This document shows, one piece after another, positions 21,697 through 33,637 of a DNA stretch of 64,000 bases. A model generated the notes under the pieces. That model was not told where the DNA came from. It saw only the letters and a list, made by a program, of their open reading frames with translations, and made no database searches. The stretch comes from Burkholderiales bacterium (lineage in GTDB: Bacteria; Pseudomonadota; Gammaproteobacteria; Burkholderiales; SG8-39): the NCBI GenBank assembly GCA_026417035.1, contig JAOAEA010000004.1:1-64000 (forward strand), read 5' to 3'. The position numbers and the translations under genes were made by a program. Position 1 is the stretch's first letter. The number at the start of each line of letters is the position of its first letter.

Positions 21697-24600
21697 TCAA
21701 AAGAAGTACTGGTAACGCAAACCGACCTCGCGCACCGTGGTGAGCGCGCCCGCGCCGCCGTCGGAGTGGAGCGCGTAGGCCGCGAGGTAGTCCGAGCCGA
21801 GGACGCTGCCACCGGCGCCGAGGAGCGCGTTCCAGCCGGCGCCGAGCACCGACGACCAGCTCACGCCCAGGGTGGCGAAGGGCCGCACGCCGCGCGAGTA
21901 GGGCAGGTCGACGCGCCGCCGGTCCCACACGAAGAGCTGCGGCCGGTACTCGTCGCCGAAGCCCACGTTGAGGCTGGCGTAGGTGTTGTCCTCGGGGATG
22001 AAGAACGCGGCGGCGGGCACCGTCCCGTCGGGCGTCAGCGCCGCATACCGCGCACCCGGCGTGCCAGCGCCGCTGTAGGTGCGCTGCGCCGCGTAGACCC
22101 ACGCGCGCCAGTCGGGATACGCCGTGCGGATGCGGTAGCCGGCCTCGATCTCGTAGGCCGCGCCGTTCGCGAGCCACTCGCGGTTCTGCGTGTAGTAGCG
22201 CTGCACCGACACCGCGGCCGAGAGGTACTCGCGCCGTGCGAGGTTCCAGAACACCGAGGCGCGGACCTGGTCCTGTACGCCGGCGACGAGCAGCGCCGCC
22301 GTGTCGAACGCGCGCAGGTTGTAGCCAGCGGACGCCTCGCCCGAGAGCCGCGCCCCGAGCGGCCGCGCGTAGCGGATCGCCGCCGTCGGGAATCCGGCGA
22401 ACGCCGAGCGGTAGCCCACCGCGACGTCGGTCTCGCTGCGCGCGCCGACGAAAAGCGCCTCCACGCCGAAGGCGTTGTCGTGGGCCGGCACGCGCAGTGC
22501 CGAAGTGTCGCTCGAGCGCTGGCTGATCCAGGACGCGTAGGGCGCGACGCGGATGTCGCGCCGCACCCAGACGGGCGCCGCGAGGCCGGTCTGCGTGCCC
22601 GCGACCGGCTGGTATTCGAACCACCGGAAATCGACGACCGCCGCGCCCGCGCGGTCGAGCACGTCGGCGACGAGCCGCGTGTGCACCTCGTCGTCGGCGG
22701 GGTAGCGCTCCTGCGCCGCGAACCCCGCGCTCTGCGCGAGCCCGATCGCGCCGAGCGCGCGCGCCGCGTCCACCTGGTTGTAGCGGGGCAGGGCCGCGAA
22801 GTTGCCTTCGACGAGGCGCTGCAGGGTCTCGGTGTCGTTCTCCGCGAGCGCGACGCTCACCTCGGCCCAGAGCGGCTGCGCGAGCCGCCGGCCGTACTGC
22901 CTCCAGAGCCACGCCTTCGCCGCTTCGTTCTGCTCGGTCGAGATGGCCCACGCGACGACGAGCTCGCGCTCGGCCGCGTCGAGGCGCCGCGCGCCGGCGA
23001 GCGGCGCGCCGTCGCCGCGGTCCTGGCGCAGCACGCGGCGCACGGCGGCGAGGCTCGCGTCGCCCGGCGCGCGCTCGACCGCGAGCCGCGCGTACGCGAG
23101 CAGCGGCTCGCCCTTCGCGTACGCCGCGGGGTCGGCGGCTGCGCCGGCCCGCACGGCCATCCACGCGTGCCGCCGCACGCGCCACGCCTGGCCGCCGAAT
23201 CCCGCGTCCTCGAGCGCCTCGGCGTAATTGAGGAGCCAGAGGTAGTCGTCCCGCTTCGCGGCGAGCTCGCGCTGGAAGAACGCGAGCGCGCGCCGCGGCT
23301 CGCCGAGGGCGAGGTAGCCCGCCGCGGACGGCGCCCAGAGGACGCTCGCGCGCTCGGCCGCGGGGGCGAGGCGCGCGAGCTCGCGGCGCAGCTCGGGGAG
23401 GTTGCGCGTGTCGACGAGGAACCAGAGGAGCGCCGCCTGGAACTCGGCATGGCCCGGCTGCAGCGCCAGCGCGCGCCGGTAGTCCGCTGCGGCGCCGGCG
23501 TTGTCGCCGACGCGCACGCGGTAGGTGCCGCGCAGGACGAAGAAATACGGGGTGCGGGCGAGGAGCGCCTCGTCGGCGGGTGCGACGCGCGCGAGCAGCC
23601 GCTGCGCGGCGGCGACGTCGCCGCGCGCGAGGTGGATGTCGAGGGCCGCCACCAGCGCGGCCGGGTCGCGATAGCGGTCCCAGGCGGTTTCCGCGAAGCG
23701 CGCCGCTTCGCGCGGCTGGCGCGCGCGCGTGAGGGCGGTGAGCCGCGCGAGCCCGTCGCGCGTGCCCTTGCCGGCGGACTCGAGCTCGACGTAGGCGGCG
23801 ATCGCCGCCTCGTCCTCCGCGAGCTGCCACGCGAGGTCGCCGAGCAGCGTCCAGTACGCGGTGTCCCCGGGGGCGGCGCGCTCGCGCGCGCGTCCGAGCG
23901 CCTCGTAGGCCTTGCGGAAGTCGCCGGCCGCGATGTGGAGCGAAGCGAGCGTGAGCGCCTGTCGCGGGGTGAGGCCCGCGGCCGCCGCCAGGCGCTCGTA
24001 GCTGCGGATCGCCTCGTCGCGGCGGCCGGTGCGCTCGTGCAGGAAGGCGAGCGCCTCGAGGAGGTCCGCGCGCGGCCCGCGCGCGAGCTCGCCCTCGAGC
24101 CAGGCGATGCCGTCGTGCGGCCGGCCTGCGCCCTCGAACATCTCGACGAGCCGCGCGGCCTCCTCGGGCGCGAGCGGCCGACGCGCCGCCTCGCGCATCC
24201 ACACCGCGAGCAGCGCCTCGTCGTCGGCGAGCCCCGGGGCGAGCCGCAGCACCCCTTCGGCCGCGCGCGCGCTGCCGGTCCGCGCAAAGAGCCACTTCCA
24301 CTGCTCGAGCGCGAGCTCGGGCCGGCCGTCCCATTCCGCGGCCTGGGCGAGCCGCTCGCGCCAGACGATGTCGTCGGGGCGCTGCGCGACGGCGGCCGAT
24401 GCGACGCGGATCGCGTCGGCCAGGTTGCCGTTGGCGAGAAAGACCTCGAAGGCGAGCCGGTAGCTCGCCTCGTCGTAAGGCCGAATGCCGTGCGGCGCGG
24501 CCCCGCCCGGCGCATCCGCCGCGTGGGCGGCGCCGACGAGCCAGTCGAGCACGGCGGCGAGCGGGCTCGCTCGCGCCGCCGCCGGCGTCATCCGCAGCAG

Positions 24601-25455
24601 GCGGCGGGCGTACGCCTGCGCCCGTGCGCCGTCGTTCGCTGCGCGCGCGAGGCGGATCAGGGTGCGCAGCACGGCCTCGTCGTCGGCGAGCCCGCCGAGG
24701 TGCTTCTCGGCGGCGGCGAGCGCGACGGCCGCGGAACCGCTCGCTTCGAGCGCCGCGACGCCGCGCAGGAACCACTCGCGCTCGGCGTCGCGGCCCGGGG
24801 CGACGCCCTGCAGGGCGAAGTACAGCGCCGCGGCGGCGGAGTGATCGCCGATGCCGACCGCGTGGCGCGCCGCCTCCTCGAGCGCTTCCGGCGCGATGTG
24901 CTGCGCGTGCAGCGCGAGGCGCGCGTAATAGCGCCCGGCGAGGCGCGCGTCGCCGGCCGCCGCGGCTTCGCGCGCGAGGTACACGAGCTCGGGGTCGTCC
25001 CAGTCCATCGGCGCCATCGCGACGAGCCGCGCCGCGAGGTCGGCCTCGGCGGCGGCGCGCGCCCCGGAGCCCGGCGGGAGCTCGAAGGCGTGCTCGCGCG
25101 CGATGCGGTAGCGCTGCAGGGCCGCCTGCCGCTCGAGTGCCGGCGTGCGCGGCCTGCCGAGCCCGGCGAGCGTTTTCTCCGCCTGGCGCAGCTCGCCCAG
25201 CGCGAGCTCCTTTTCCACGAGGAGCAGCCGCAGCTCCTGGTCGTCGGGCTGGGTGCGCAGGAGCCCGCGCACGTAGGCTGCCGCGAGGCGGTCGCTCGAC
25301 TGCGGCTCGCGCACGCCCTCGAGCAGCGTGCGCTTGGGAAAGAGCATCGCCAGCACCGCGACGACGAGCGCGGTGATGCCGAGCAGCGCCGGCGTGGAGA
25401 CGAGGCGGCTCGCCCGGCTAGGCGCGGCAGCGTACCGTGACCGTTGCTCCGCCAT
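21697..25455 (-). CDS. pelB: PelB: TPR repeats plus outer-membrane beta-barrel
   Basis: 1252 aa, N-terminal TM, many TPR-like repeats, C-terminal barrel ending in aromatic ..VREVGLRYQYFF. Confidence 0.93.
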   Translation of the reverse strand: MAEQRSRYAAAPSRASRLVSTPALLGITALVVAVLAMLFPKRTLLEGVREPQSSDRLAAAYVRGLLRTQPDDQELRLLLVEKELALGELRQAEKTLAGLGRPRTPALERQAALQRYRIAREHAFELPPGSGARAAAEADLAARLVAMAPMDWDDPELVYLAREAAAAGDARLAGRYYARLALHAQHIAPEALEEAARHAVGIGDHSAAAALYFALQGVAPGRDAEREWFLRGVAALEASGSAAVALAAAEKHLGGLADDEAVLRTLIRLARAANDGARAQAYARRLLRMTPAAARASPLAAVLDWLVGAAHAADAPGGAAPHGIRPYDEASYRLAFEVFLANGNLADAIRVASAAVAQRPDDIVWRERLAQAAEWDGRPELALEQWKWLFARTGSARAAEGVLRLAPGLADDEALLAVWMREAARRPLAPEEAARLVEMFEGAGRPHDGIAWLEGELARGPRADLLEALAFLHERTGRRDEAIRSYERLAAAAGLTPRQALTLASLHIAAGDFRKAYEALGRARERAAPGDTAYWTLLGDLAWQLAEDEAAIAAYVELESAGKGTRDGLARLTALTRARQPREAARFAETAWDRYRDPAALVAALDIHLARGDVAAAQRLLARVAPADEALLARTPYFFVLRGTYRVRVGDNAGAAADYRRALALQPGHAEFQAALLWFLVDTRNLPELRRELARLAPAAERASVLWAPSAAGYLALGEPRRALAFFQRELAAKRDDYLWLLNYAEALEDAGFGGQAWRVRRHAWMAVRAGAAADPAAYAKGEPLLAYARLAVERAPGDASLAAVRRVLRQDRGDGAPLAGARRLDAAERELVVAWAISTEQNEAAKAWLWRQYGRRLAQPLWAEVSVALAENDTETLQRLVEGNFAALPRYNQVDAARALGAIGLAQSAGFAAQERYPADDEVHTRLVADVLDRAGAAVVDFRWFEYQPVAGTQTGLAAPVWVRRDIRVAPYASWISQRSSDTSALRVPAHDNAFGVEALFVGARSETDVAVGYRSAFAGFPTAAIRYARPLGARLSGEASAGYNLRAFDTAALLVAGVQDQVRASVFWNLARREYLSAAVSVQRYYTQNREWLANGAAYEIEAGYRIRTAYPDWRAWVYAAQRTYSGAGTPGARYAALTPDGTVPAAAFFIPEDNTYASLNVGFGDEYRPQLFVWDRRRVDLPYSRGVRPFATLGVSWSSVLGAGWNALLGAGGSVLGSDYLAAYALHSDGGAGALTTVREVGLRYQYFF

Positions 25456-28186
25456 CGCCGGAAACCGCGAAATCCGTCAGGCCTGCCGCCGCCGGGCGCG
25501 CCGGCACGGCGCGCCCGCGCGAGCGCACCGCGCAGCGCGCGCCGTCGCGTAGCGTGAGCGAAGGCGCGACCGCGGCCACGAGCTCGAGCGTGAACCCGTC
25601 CGCGTCGCGCGCCCAAGCCGTGATGTGCCCGTTCGCCGAGGCGAGATAAGGACCCGCGGGCGGCTCGGGCGCGAGCGCGAAGCGCGCCTCGGCGCCCGCG
25701 AGGTGGATGTAGTGGTCGCCGTTCGCGCGCGCATAGCCCGCCACGCCGGCGGCGCCCGCGAGCGCCGGATAGCCGGCCGATGCGGGGACGCGCACCGTGC
25801 GCGCTTCGCCGCGCGTGCGCACCAGCCAACCCTCGGGCGTGCGCGCCACCGCCGCCCGGTTCGCGTCGAGCACGATGCGCGCGTACCGCGACGCGAACAC
25901 CGGGTTGAGCGGCTGCGCCTGCGCCCAGCGGAACACCTTCTGCAGCGCGGCGAGCGAGGCGCGCTTGGACGCGGCGTACGTGTGGAAGTAGATGTTCACC
26001 GGCTTGAGGCGCCGCGGCGACTCGGTGAGCTCGAAGGTCTCGATCACGCGCTCGAACCCGTAGAAAGGCCCGGTCCAGTTGCCGGTGTACACGTTCTCGT
26101 TCTGGTTCGGGGCGAACACCTGGTAGCTCGCGCCCTTGGGGATCCCCCGCGGCGCGACCAGGGTGAGCGAGGGCTCGGCGCGCGTGATCCAGGTGTCGCC
26201 GCCGTTCATGTTCACGAGCCCGAGCCCGTCCACGTATTCGACGACCGCGGCGCTCGGATCGGTGTCGCCGGTCCAGAGGAAGACCGCCGTCTTCTTCCCG
26301 GGCGGCGCCAGGACCCGGTCGATGTATTCGACCGAGCCCTTCACCTCGCGCTCGAGGTCGAAGCCGTAGCCCGGGAGGGCGAGCGCGTACTGGCCGGCCG
26401 CGTCCGGGTCGGCGCCCTCCACCCTGCGCCAGCGGAACGGGTGCGACCACGAGTGGCTGGCGATCTCGACGTGCGGCAGCGCGAACATGCGGCGCGCGAT
26501 CGCCTCCATCGCCGGCGCGAGCTCGCCGTACAGGCCCTTGGGCGAGACCTCGCCCTCGATCACCGACACCGTCGTCGGCACACGGAAGCGCGCGAGCACT
26601 TCCTTCAGCATCACCTCGGACGCGAGCGGCGCGCCCGGGAGCTCGGCACGGTTCGCGAAGCCGTCGCCGTCCATGTGGACGAGCAGCAGCCGGCGGCCGT
26701 TCTCGGTAGTCACGTCCGGTACCGGGAAGACGGGTAGCGCGAGCGCGCGCTTGAAGAAGGCGAACGGGTCCACGACCCAGCGCGCGCCGCGGTCGCCCGG
26801 GAGGAGCAGCACGTCGTTCGGCGAGAGCGCGTAGCCGCCCCAGCGGGCGATCGCCACCGCGTCCATCGTGCGCCCGCGCTCGTCGGCGAGCCGCAGCAGC
26901 ACGTCGGCGCCCGGCGCCGCGACGGGCTGGAACTCGCGCGTGTCGGGCTGCGCCGGGACCTCGAATCCGACCGCCGCGTCGCGCGCGAGCACGCGCACGC
27001 CGCGGCCGCCGATCGGCCCGCTCGCGACCCGCAGGCCGAAGAGCCGCGCCGCGTCGTCTGCGGATACGGGCAGGTCGCCGAGCATCGCCACCGGCACGCC
27101 TTCGGCCACGGCGCGTGCGAGCAGCGCCCCGAATTCGGCGCCGCGCGTGACGCGGTCGGCGGCGAACCAGGTGACGACGCCGGCGTAGCGCCCGGCGAGC
27201 ACGTGCGCCGGCAGCGGGTCCTCGTTCACCTCGTAGTACGCCGGCACCAGGCCGAGATGCTCGAGGGGCATCGCGGCGATGCGCAGGATCCGGTTCTCCA
27301 TCAGCGTCTCGTCGGGCTCGGCGCGGTTCCACAGCATCAGCACGCGCCGCGGCACCACCTCGACCGCGCCGACGCCGAGCATGTCGAGCGCGGGGTTCGT
27401 GACCCAGGGCACGATTCCCAGGGCACGGATGCGCTCGGCGGTCTCACGCGCGAGCACCCGTTCGCCGGGCGGCACGTAATCGATTGCCACCACCGGCAGC
27501 CGGTACTCGCTCCTCACCCGCTCGAGCTGGCCGAGCAGCCACTCCCGGTCGGCCTGCGGCACCTCGCGGTACGCGCGGTTCGCCTGGTCCCAGCCGCGGA
27601 ACAGCGACTCCGCCGCCACGGCCCAAACCTCGCGGTTGAGCTCGGGCAGCACCTCGAAGCCGCGGTTGAAGAAGAGCTTCGCCTCGGGGAAGGCGGCGCG
27701 GATCGCACGGATCGCGCGCACGAGCCCCGCTTCCTGCGCGCGGCGCGCGGCGTCGGTCTTCGCGTGGAGCTGGTAGGAGTCGAGCGTGTCGAGGAAGAAA
27801 CCACGGTAGCCGGCGGCCCACAGCGGGCGCACCACGCGCTCGACGAGCCACGCCGGCCACTCCGGCTGCGACTGGTCCACGACCACGCTCTCCCACGGCG
27901 CGTTGTCCCCGAGCCGCCAGGCCGCCGGGAGCTCGGCGAGGTAGGGCCGGGTCTTCTCGATCTCGCCGACGGAGACGTACGCGAAGAGCTCCGTGCGCGG
28001 CCCGGCCTGCGCGCGCGCGGCGGGGACGTGCGCCGGCTCCACGACCACGGCGTCGAAGGCGGCGAGCTCGTCCCAAGGCGGCTGCGCGCCGTAGAAGAAG
28101 GCGACGCTGGGTGAGGCGGCGGCGACGTGCGGGAGGGTAGCGAGGAGTGCGGCCGCCAGCGCGGAAGCGAAGGAGCGCCGGTGCAT
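25418..28186 (-). CDS. pelA: PelA: bifunctional glycoside hydrolase/polysaccharide deacetylase
   Basis: Signal peptide; GH domain (SVAFFYGAQPPWDELAAFDAVVVEP, GFFLDTLDSY); deacetylase-like HMDGDGFANRAELPG..ASHSWSHPFRW. Confidence 0.95.
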   Translation of the reverse strand: MHRRSFASALAAALLATLPHVAAASPSVAFFYGAQPPWDELAAFDAVVVEPAHVPAARAQAGPRTELFAYVSVGEIEKTRPYLAELPAAWRLGDNAPWESVVVDQSQPEWPAWLVERVVRPLWAAGYRGFFLDTLDSYQLHAKTDAARRAQEAGLVRAIRAIRAAFPEAKLFFNRGFEVLPELNREVWAVAAESLFRGWDQANRAYREVPQADREWLLGQLERVRSEYRLPVVAIDYVPPGERVLARETAERIRALGIVPWVTNPALDMLGVGAVEVVPRRVLMLWNRAEPDETLMENRILRIAAMPLEHLGLVPAYYEVNEDPLPAHVLAGRYAGVVTWFAADRVTRGAEFGALLARAVAEGVPVAMLGDLPVSADDAARLFGLRVASGPIGGRGVRVLARDAAVGFEVPAQPDTREFQPVAAPGADVLLRLADERGRTMDAVAIARWGGYALSPNDVLLLPGDRGARWVVDPFAFFKRALALPVFPVPDVTTENGRRLLLVHMDGDGFANRAELPGAPLASEVMLKEVLARFRVPTTVSVIEGEVSPKGLYGELAPAMEAIARRMFALPHVEIASHSWSHPFRWRRVEGADPDAAGQYALALPGYGFDLEREVKGSVEYIDRVLAPPGKKTAVFLWTGDTDPSAAVVEYVDGLGLVNMNGGDTWITRAEPSLTLVAPRGIPKGASYQVFAPNQNENVYTGNWTGPFYGFERVIETFELTESPRRLKPVNIYFHTYAASKRASLAALQKVFRWAQAQPLNPVFASRYARIVLDANRAAVARTPEGWLVRTRGEARTVRVPASAGYPALAGAAGVAGYARANGDHYIHLAGAEARFALAPEPPAGPYLASANGHITAWARDADGFTLELVAAVAPSLTLRDGARCAVRSRGRAVPARPAAAGLTDFAVSGDGGATVTVRCRA

Positions 28187-28254
28187 GAGCGCGATTTTAC
28201 CCGGCCGCCCCGGCGCGAACGTTGAAGCTTTGCAATATCGGCGATCGCCGTGAC

Positions 28255-29289
28255 TTATGCCGCGAGCAGGCGCGCGAGGCCGTGCTCGAGGTCCGTCGGC
28301 GCTTGCGCGCCGGCGATCTCCTCGATCCGCTCCGGCCTCATCGCCGAGTGGCGGATGTCGCCGGGCACCGCCGCGGCGAAACGCCGCTTCGCCGCGCGTC
28401 CCGCGGCCCGCTCGAGCGCGGCGACGAGCTCGAGCAGCGTCACGCTGCGGCCAGTGCCGACGTTCGCAATCCCGGTGGCATCGGAGCCGAGTGCGGCGAC
28501 GTTCACCCGCGCCACGTCCGCCACGAACACGAAGTCGCGCGTCTGCCCGCCGTCGCCGAAGATGGTGAGCGGGCTTCCCGCCGCGATCGCTTCGGCGAAC
28601 CGGCTGATCACGCCCGCGTACTGCGAGCGCGGATCCTGCCGCGGGCCGTAGACGTTGAAGTAACGCAGCCCGAGGGTGGAAAGCCCGTGGAGCGACGCGA
28701 AGAGCGCCGCGTACTGCTCGTCGACGAGCTTCTCCAGGCCGTAGGGCGAGATCGGCGCCGTGGGGGAGGCCTCGGTGAGCGGCAGCTCGCGCGGCGTGCC
28801 GTACACCGCGGCGCTCGAGGCATAGACGACGCGGCGTGCGCCGGCGCGCCGCGCCGCGTCGAGTACGTTCACGAAGCCGAGCACGTTCTGGGCGCAGGAG
28901 TCGGACGGGTCCTCGACCGAGGCGCGCACCGAGACCTGCGCCGCGAGGTGCAGCACGTGCGTCGCCCCGGCGATCGCGCGCGCCACCGCCGCGCGGTCGC
29001 GGATGTCGCCCTCGAGCACCGTGAGCCGTGCATCGCGCGCAGGCAGGTTGGCGCGCTTGCCGGTCGAGAAGTTGTCGAGCACGACCACTTCCGCCCCTGC
29101 GGCGAGGAGCGCCTCCACGGAATGCGAGCCGATGAAACCGGCCCCGCCGGTGACGAGCACTCGCGGAGGGTGTCGAAAAAGGGGGACGGGTCGCCCTTGA
29201 GCCCCTGGTTCAGAGGCTGCTGCAAAACGCGTCCCTCCGACCGCGCCGGTGGGGGTCGCCGCCGGCGAGTGCCGGGAAGCGTTCTGCAT
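28255..29289 (-). CDS. NAD-dependent epimerase, probable UDP-GlcNAc C4-epimerase PelX-like
   Basis: VLVTGGAGFIGSHSVEALLAAGAEVVVLDNFSTGKRANL; catalytic SSAAVYG..YGLEK (YxxxK); immediately upstream of pelA. Start uncertain: ATG 29289 or GTG 29160. Confidence 0.85.
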   Translation of the reverse strand: MQNASRHSPAATPTGAVGGTRFAAASEPGAQGRPVPLFRHPPRVLVTGGAGFIGSHSVEALLAAGAEVVVLDNFSTGKRANLPARDARLTVLEGDIRDRAAVARAIAGATHVLHLAAQVSVRASVEDPSDSCAQNVLGFVNVLDAARRAGARRVVYASSAAVYGTPRELPLTEASPTAPISPYGLEKLVDEQYAALFASLHGLSTLGLRYFNVYGPRQDPRSQYAGVISRFAEAIAAGSPLTIFGDGGQTRDFVFVADVARVNVAALGSDATGIANVGTGRSVTLLELVAALERAAGRAAKRRFAAAVPGDIRHSAMRPERIEEIAGAQAPTDLEHGLARLLAA

Positions 29290-29303
29290 CAGCCTGCTCA
29301 CGC

Positions 29304-30791
29304 TCACGCCCTCGCCCAGTCCTTCGCGCGCTCCACGGCGCGCAGCCACTGGGCGATGCGCTCGGCGGCCGCCGCGCGCGTCATCCGCGGCTCGAACACC
29401 CGCGCGCGCCGCCACTGCGCGGCGATCTCGGGCACGTCGCGCCAAACGCCCGTCGCGAGGCCGGCGAGATAGGCGGCGCCGAGGGCCGTCGTCTCCACCG
29501 TCCGCGGGCGCACGACCGGCACGCCGAGGAGGTCGGCCTGGAACTGCATCAGGAGGTCGTTCGCCGCCGCGCCGCCGTCGACGCGCAGCTCCGCGAGCTG
29601 CAAGCCCGCCTCGCGCTGCATCACCGCGAGCACGTCCGCGGTCTGGAACGCGATCGACTCCAGCGCGGCGCGCGCGAGGTGTGCCGCGCTCGTGCCGCGG
29701 GTGAGCCCGATGATCGCGCCGCGCGCGAAGGCGTCCCAATGCGGGGCGCCCAGGCCCACGAACGCCGGGACGAGGAACACGCCGCCCGCGTCGGGCGTGC
29801 TCGCGGCGAGCGCCTCGACCTCGGCCGACGAGCGGATGATGCCGAGGCCGTCGCGCAGCCACTGCACGACCGCGCCGGCCACGAACACGCTGCCCTCGAG
29901 CGCGTACCCGCGCCCCCCGACCTGCGCCGCCGCGGTGGTGAGCAGGCCCTGCGACGACGCGATCGGGATTGCGCCGGTGTGCAGCAGGATGAAGGCACCG
30001 GTGCCGTAGGTGTTCTTCGCCATGCCCGGCGCGACCGCCGCCTGGCCGAAGAGCGCCGCCTGCTGGTCCCCGGCGATGCCCGCGATCGGCACCGCCGCGC
30101 CGAGCGCGTCCGCCGCGGCGTGGCCGAAGACGCCGGAGGACGGACGCACGTCGGGAAGCAGCGCGAGCGGCACGCGGAAGAGCGCCGCGAGCTCCGCATC
30201 CCACTCGCCCGCGGCGAGGTCGTAGAGCAGCGTGCGCGAGGCGTTCGAGGGGTCGGTGACGTGGAGCTTCCCGCCCGAGAGGTTCCACGCGAGCCAGCTG
30301 TCCACAGTGCCGAACGCGAGCTCGCCGGCCTCGGCACGCGCGCGCGCGTGCGGCACGTGGTCCAGAAGCCACTCGATCTTGGTGGCGGAGAAGTAGGGGT
30401 CGAGCACGAGCCCGGTGCGTTCGCGCACGCGCGCCGCGTGGCCGTCGCGCTTGAGCTCGTCGCAGCGGCCCGCGGTGCGCCGGTCCTGCCAAACGATCGC
30501 GTTCGCGATCGGCCGGCCGGTCGCGCGCTCCCAGATCACCGTCGTCTCGCGCTGGTTGGCGATGCCGATGGCGGCGATGTCGGCGGCGCCGAGCCCGGCG
30601 CGCGCGAGCGCCTCGCGCGCGACGGCGCGCTGGCTCGCCCAGATCTCGAACGGATCGTGCTCGACCCAGCCCGGCTGCGGGAAGATCTGCCGGAACTCGG
30701 CCTGCGCGGCGGCCCGCACCGCGCCGTCCTCGCCGAAGACGATCGCGCGCGAGCTCGTCGTGCCCTGGTCGAGTGCGAGGACGTATCTCAT
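29304..30791 (-). CDS. glpK: glycerol kinase
   Basis: [88 protein letters not shown]. Confidence 0.96.
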   Translation of the reverse strand: MRYVLALDQGTTSSRAIVFGEDGAVRAAAQAEFRQIFPQPGWVEHDPFEIWASQRAVAREALARAGLGAADIAAIGIANQRETTVIWERATGRPIANAIVWQDRRTAGRCDELKRDGHAARVRERTGLVLDPYFSATKIEWLLDHVPHARARAEAGELAFGTVDSWLAWNLSGGKLHVTDPSNASRTLLYDLAAGEWDAELAALFRVPLALLPDVRPSSGVFGHAAADALGAAVPIAGIAGDQQAALFGQAAVAPGMAKNTYGTGAFILLHTGAIPIASSQGLLTTAAAQVGGRGYALEGSVFVAGAVVQWLRDGLGIIRSSAEVEALAASTPDAGGVFLVPAFVGLGAPHWDAFARGAIIGLTRGTSAAHLARAALESIAFQTADVLAVMQREAGLQLAELRVDGGAAANDLLMQFQADLLGVPVVRPRTVETTALGAAYLAGLATGVWRDVPEIAAQWRRARVFEPRMTRAAAAERIAQWLRAVERAKDWARA

Positions 30792-30910
30792 GTGCCGCGC
30801 CGATTCTAGCAACCCGCCGCGACGCGCCGCGGCCCGCGCGAGGCGCGTGTGCTAAACTGCGCGCCCTGCCGCGCCGTGAGAGCGGTGCGCGCCCCGCCGA
30901 TCGCGAACGC

Positions 30911-31468
30911 ATGCCCCTGCCGCCTCCTTCCGCGCCGCGGACGCTCACGCACACGCGCCGCATCCGCTTCGCGGGCTACCGGCGCACCGACGGCCTGTGG
31001 GACCTGGAGGCGCACCTCCAGGACGTCAAGCCGCAGGACTACCTCCTCTCCAGCGGCACGCGCCCCGCCGGCATGCCCGTGCACGACATGTGGATCCGGC
31101 TCACGGTGGACCGCCGCTACAACGTGCTCGCCGCGTGCGCGTCCACCGACGCGATGCCCTACGAGGGGATCTGCGACGTGATCACGGCCGATTACGCGAA
31201 AGTCGTGGGCCTCAACCTGATGCACGGCTTCCGCAAGGCGCTGAAGGAGCGCTTCAGCGGCGTGCGCGGCTGCAGCCACCTCACCGAGCTCCTCGCCCAC
31301 TTCCCGACCGTGGCGCTGCAGACCTTCGCCGGCGAGGTGCGCGACAACGAGGACCGCGGCCACAAGCCCTTCCAGCTCGACCGCTGCCATGCGCTCGACA
31401 CGCACGGCGAGGGCGTGCGCCGCTACTACCCGAAGTGGCACAAGGCGGCGCGCACCGGGACCGAATGA
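30911..31468 (+). CDS. DUF2889 domain protein
   Basis: TRRIRFAGYRRTDGLWDLEAHLQDVKPQDY..; upstream of sucCD. Confidence 0.87.
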   Translation: MPLPPPSAPRTLTHTRRIRFAGYRRTDGLWDLEAHLQDVKPQDYLLSSGTRPAGMPVHDMWIRLTVDRRYNVLAACASTDAMPYEGICDVITADYAKVVGLNLMHGFRKALKERFSGVRGCSHLTELLAHFPTVALQTFAGEVRDNEDRGHKPFQLDRCHALDTHGEGVRRYYPKWHKAARTGTE

Positions 31469-31486
31469 CCCGGCCCGCCCGCGGCG

Positions 31487-31500
31487 TTGACGGGGGTCAA
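31487..31500. promoter_or_regulatory. Crp/Fnr-type palindrome TTGAC-GGGG-GTCAA (site 1, upstream of sucC)
   Basis: Perfect inverted repeat ttgacgggggtcaa; -10-like gagact at 31524, 23 nt downstream (weak). Confidence 0.6.
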
Positions 31501-31553
31501 TGCGCGGCGGCGCGGCCGGGACCGAGACTTCGCCACCACACGGAGAACCGGCG

Positions 31554-32723
<1,170 letters not shown>

Positions 32724-32725
32724 CC

Positions 32726-33607
32726 ATGTCGATCCTCGTCAACAGGAACACGCGCGTCGTCACGCAGGGCATCACCGGCAAGACCGGGCAGTTCCACACG
32801 CGCACCTCGCGCGACTACGCGAACGGCCGCGCCTGTTACGTCGCGGGCGTCAACCCGAAGAAAGCCGGCGAGGACTTCGAGGGGATCCCGATCTTCGCGT
32901 CGGTGCGCGAGGCGAAGGCGCAGACCGGCGCGAACGCGTCGGTGGTCTACGTGCCGCCGGCGGGCGCGGCGGCGGCGATCCTCGAGGCGGTCGAGGCCGA
33001 CCTCGACCTCGTCATCTGCATCACCGAGGGCATCCCGGTGCGCGACATGATCGAGGTGCGCGACCGCATGCGCAAGCGCGGCGCGCGCACGCTGCTCCTC
33101 GGCCCGAACTGCCCCGGCGTGATCACGCCCGAGGAGGTGAAGATCGGCATCATGCCCGGGCACATCCACCGCAAGGGCCGCGTCGGCGTCGTCTCGCGCT
33201 CCGGCACGCTCACCTACGAGGCGGTCGCGCAGCTCACCGAGCTCGGCCTGGGGCAGTCCTCTGCCGTCGGCATCGGCGGCGACCCGGTCAATGGCCTCAA
33301 GCACGTCGACGTGATGAAGCTCTTCAACGACGACCCGGAGACCGACGCGGTCATCATGATCGGTGAGATCGGCGGCAACGACGAGGAGACCGCCGCCTAC
33401 TGGGTCCGCGACCACATGAAAAAGCCGGTCGTCGGCTTCATCGCCGGCGTCACCGCGCCGCCCGGCAAGCGCATGGGCCACGCCGGCGCGATCATCTCCG
33501 GCGGGCAGGGCACGGCGCAGGCGAAGCTCGAGGTGATGGAAGCCTGCGGGATCAAGGTGACGCGCAACCCGGCGGAGATGGGGAAGCTGCTGAAGTCGGT
33601 CTTGTAG
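32726..33607 (+). CDS. sucD: succinate-CoA ligase alpha subunit
   Basis: [62 protein letters not shown]. Confidence 0.96.
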   Translation: MSILVNRNTRVVTQGITGKTGQFHTRTSRDYANGRACYVAGVNPKKAGEDFEGIPIFASVREAKAQTGANASVVYVPPAGAAAAILEAVEADLDLVICITEGIPVRDMIEVRDRMRKRGARTLLLGPNCPGVITPEEVKIGIMPGHIHRKGRVGVVSRSGTLTYEAVAQLTELGLGQSSAVGIGGDPVNGLKHVDVMKLFNDDPETDAVIMIGEIGGNDEETAAYWVRDHMKKPVVGFIAGVTAPPGKRMGHAGAIISGGQGTAQAKLEVMEACGIKVTRNPAEMGKLLKSVL

Positions 33608-33637
33608 GGCTCCGAGGCAGAGGGCGCGGCGATCGCC

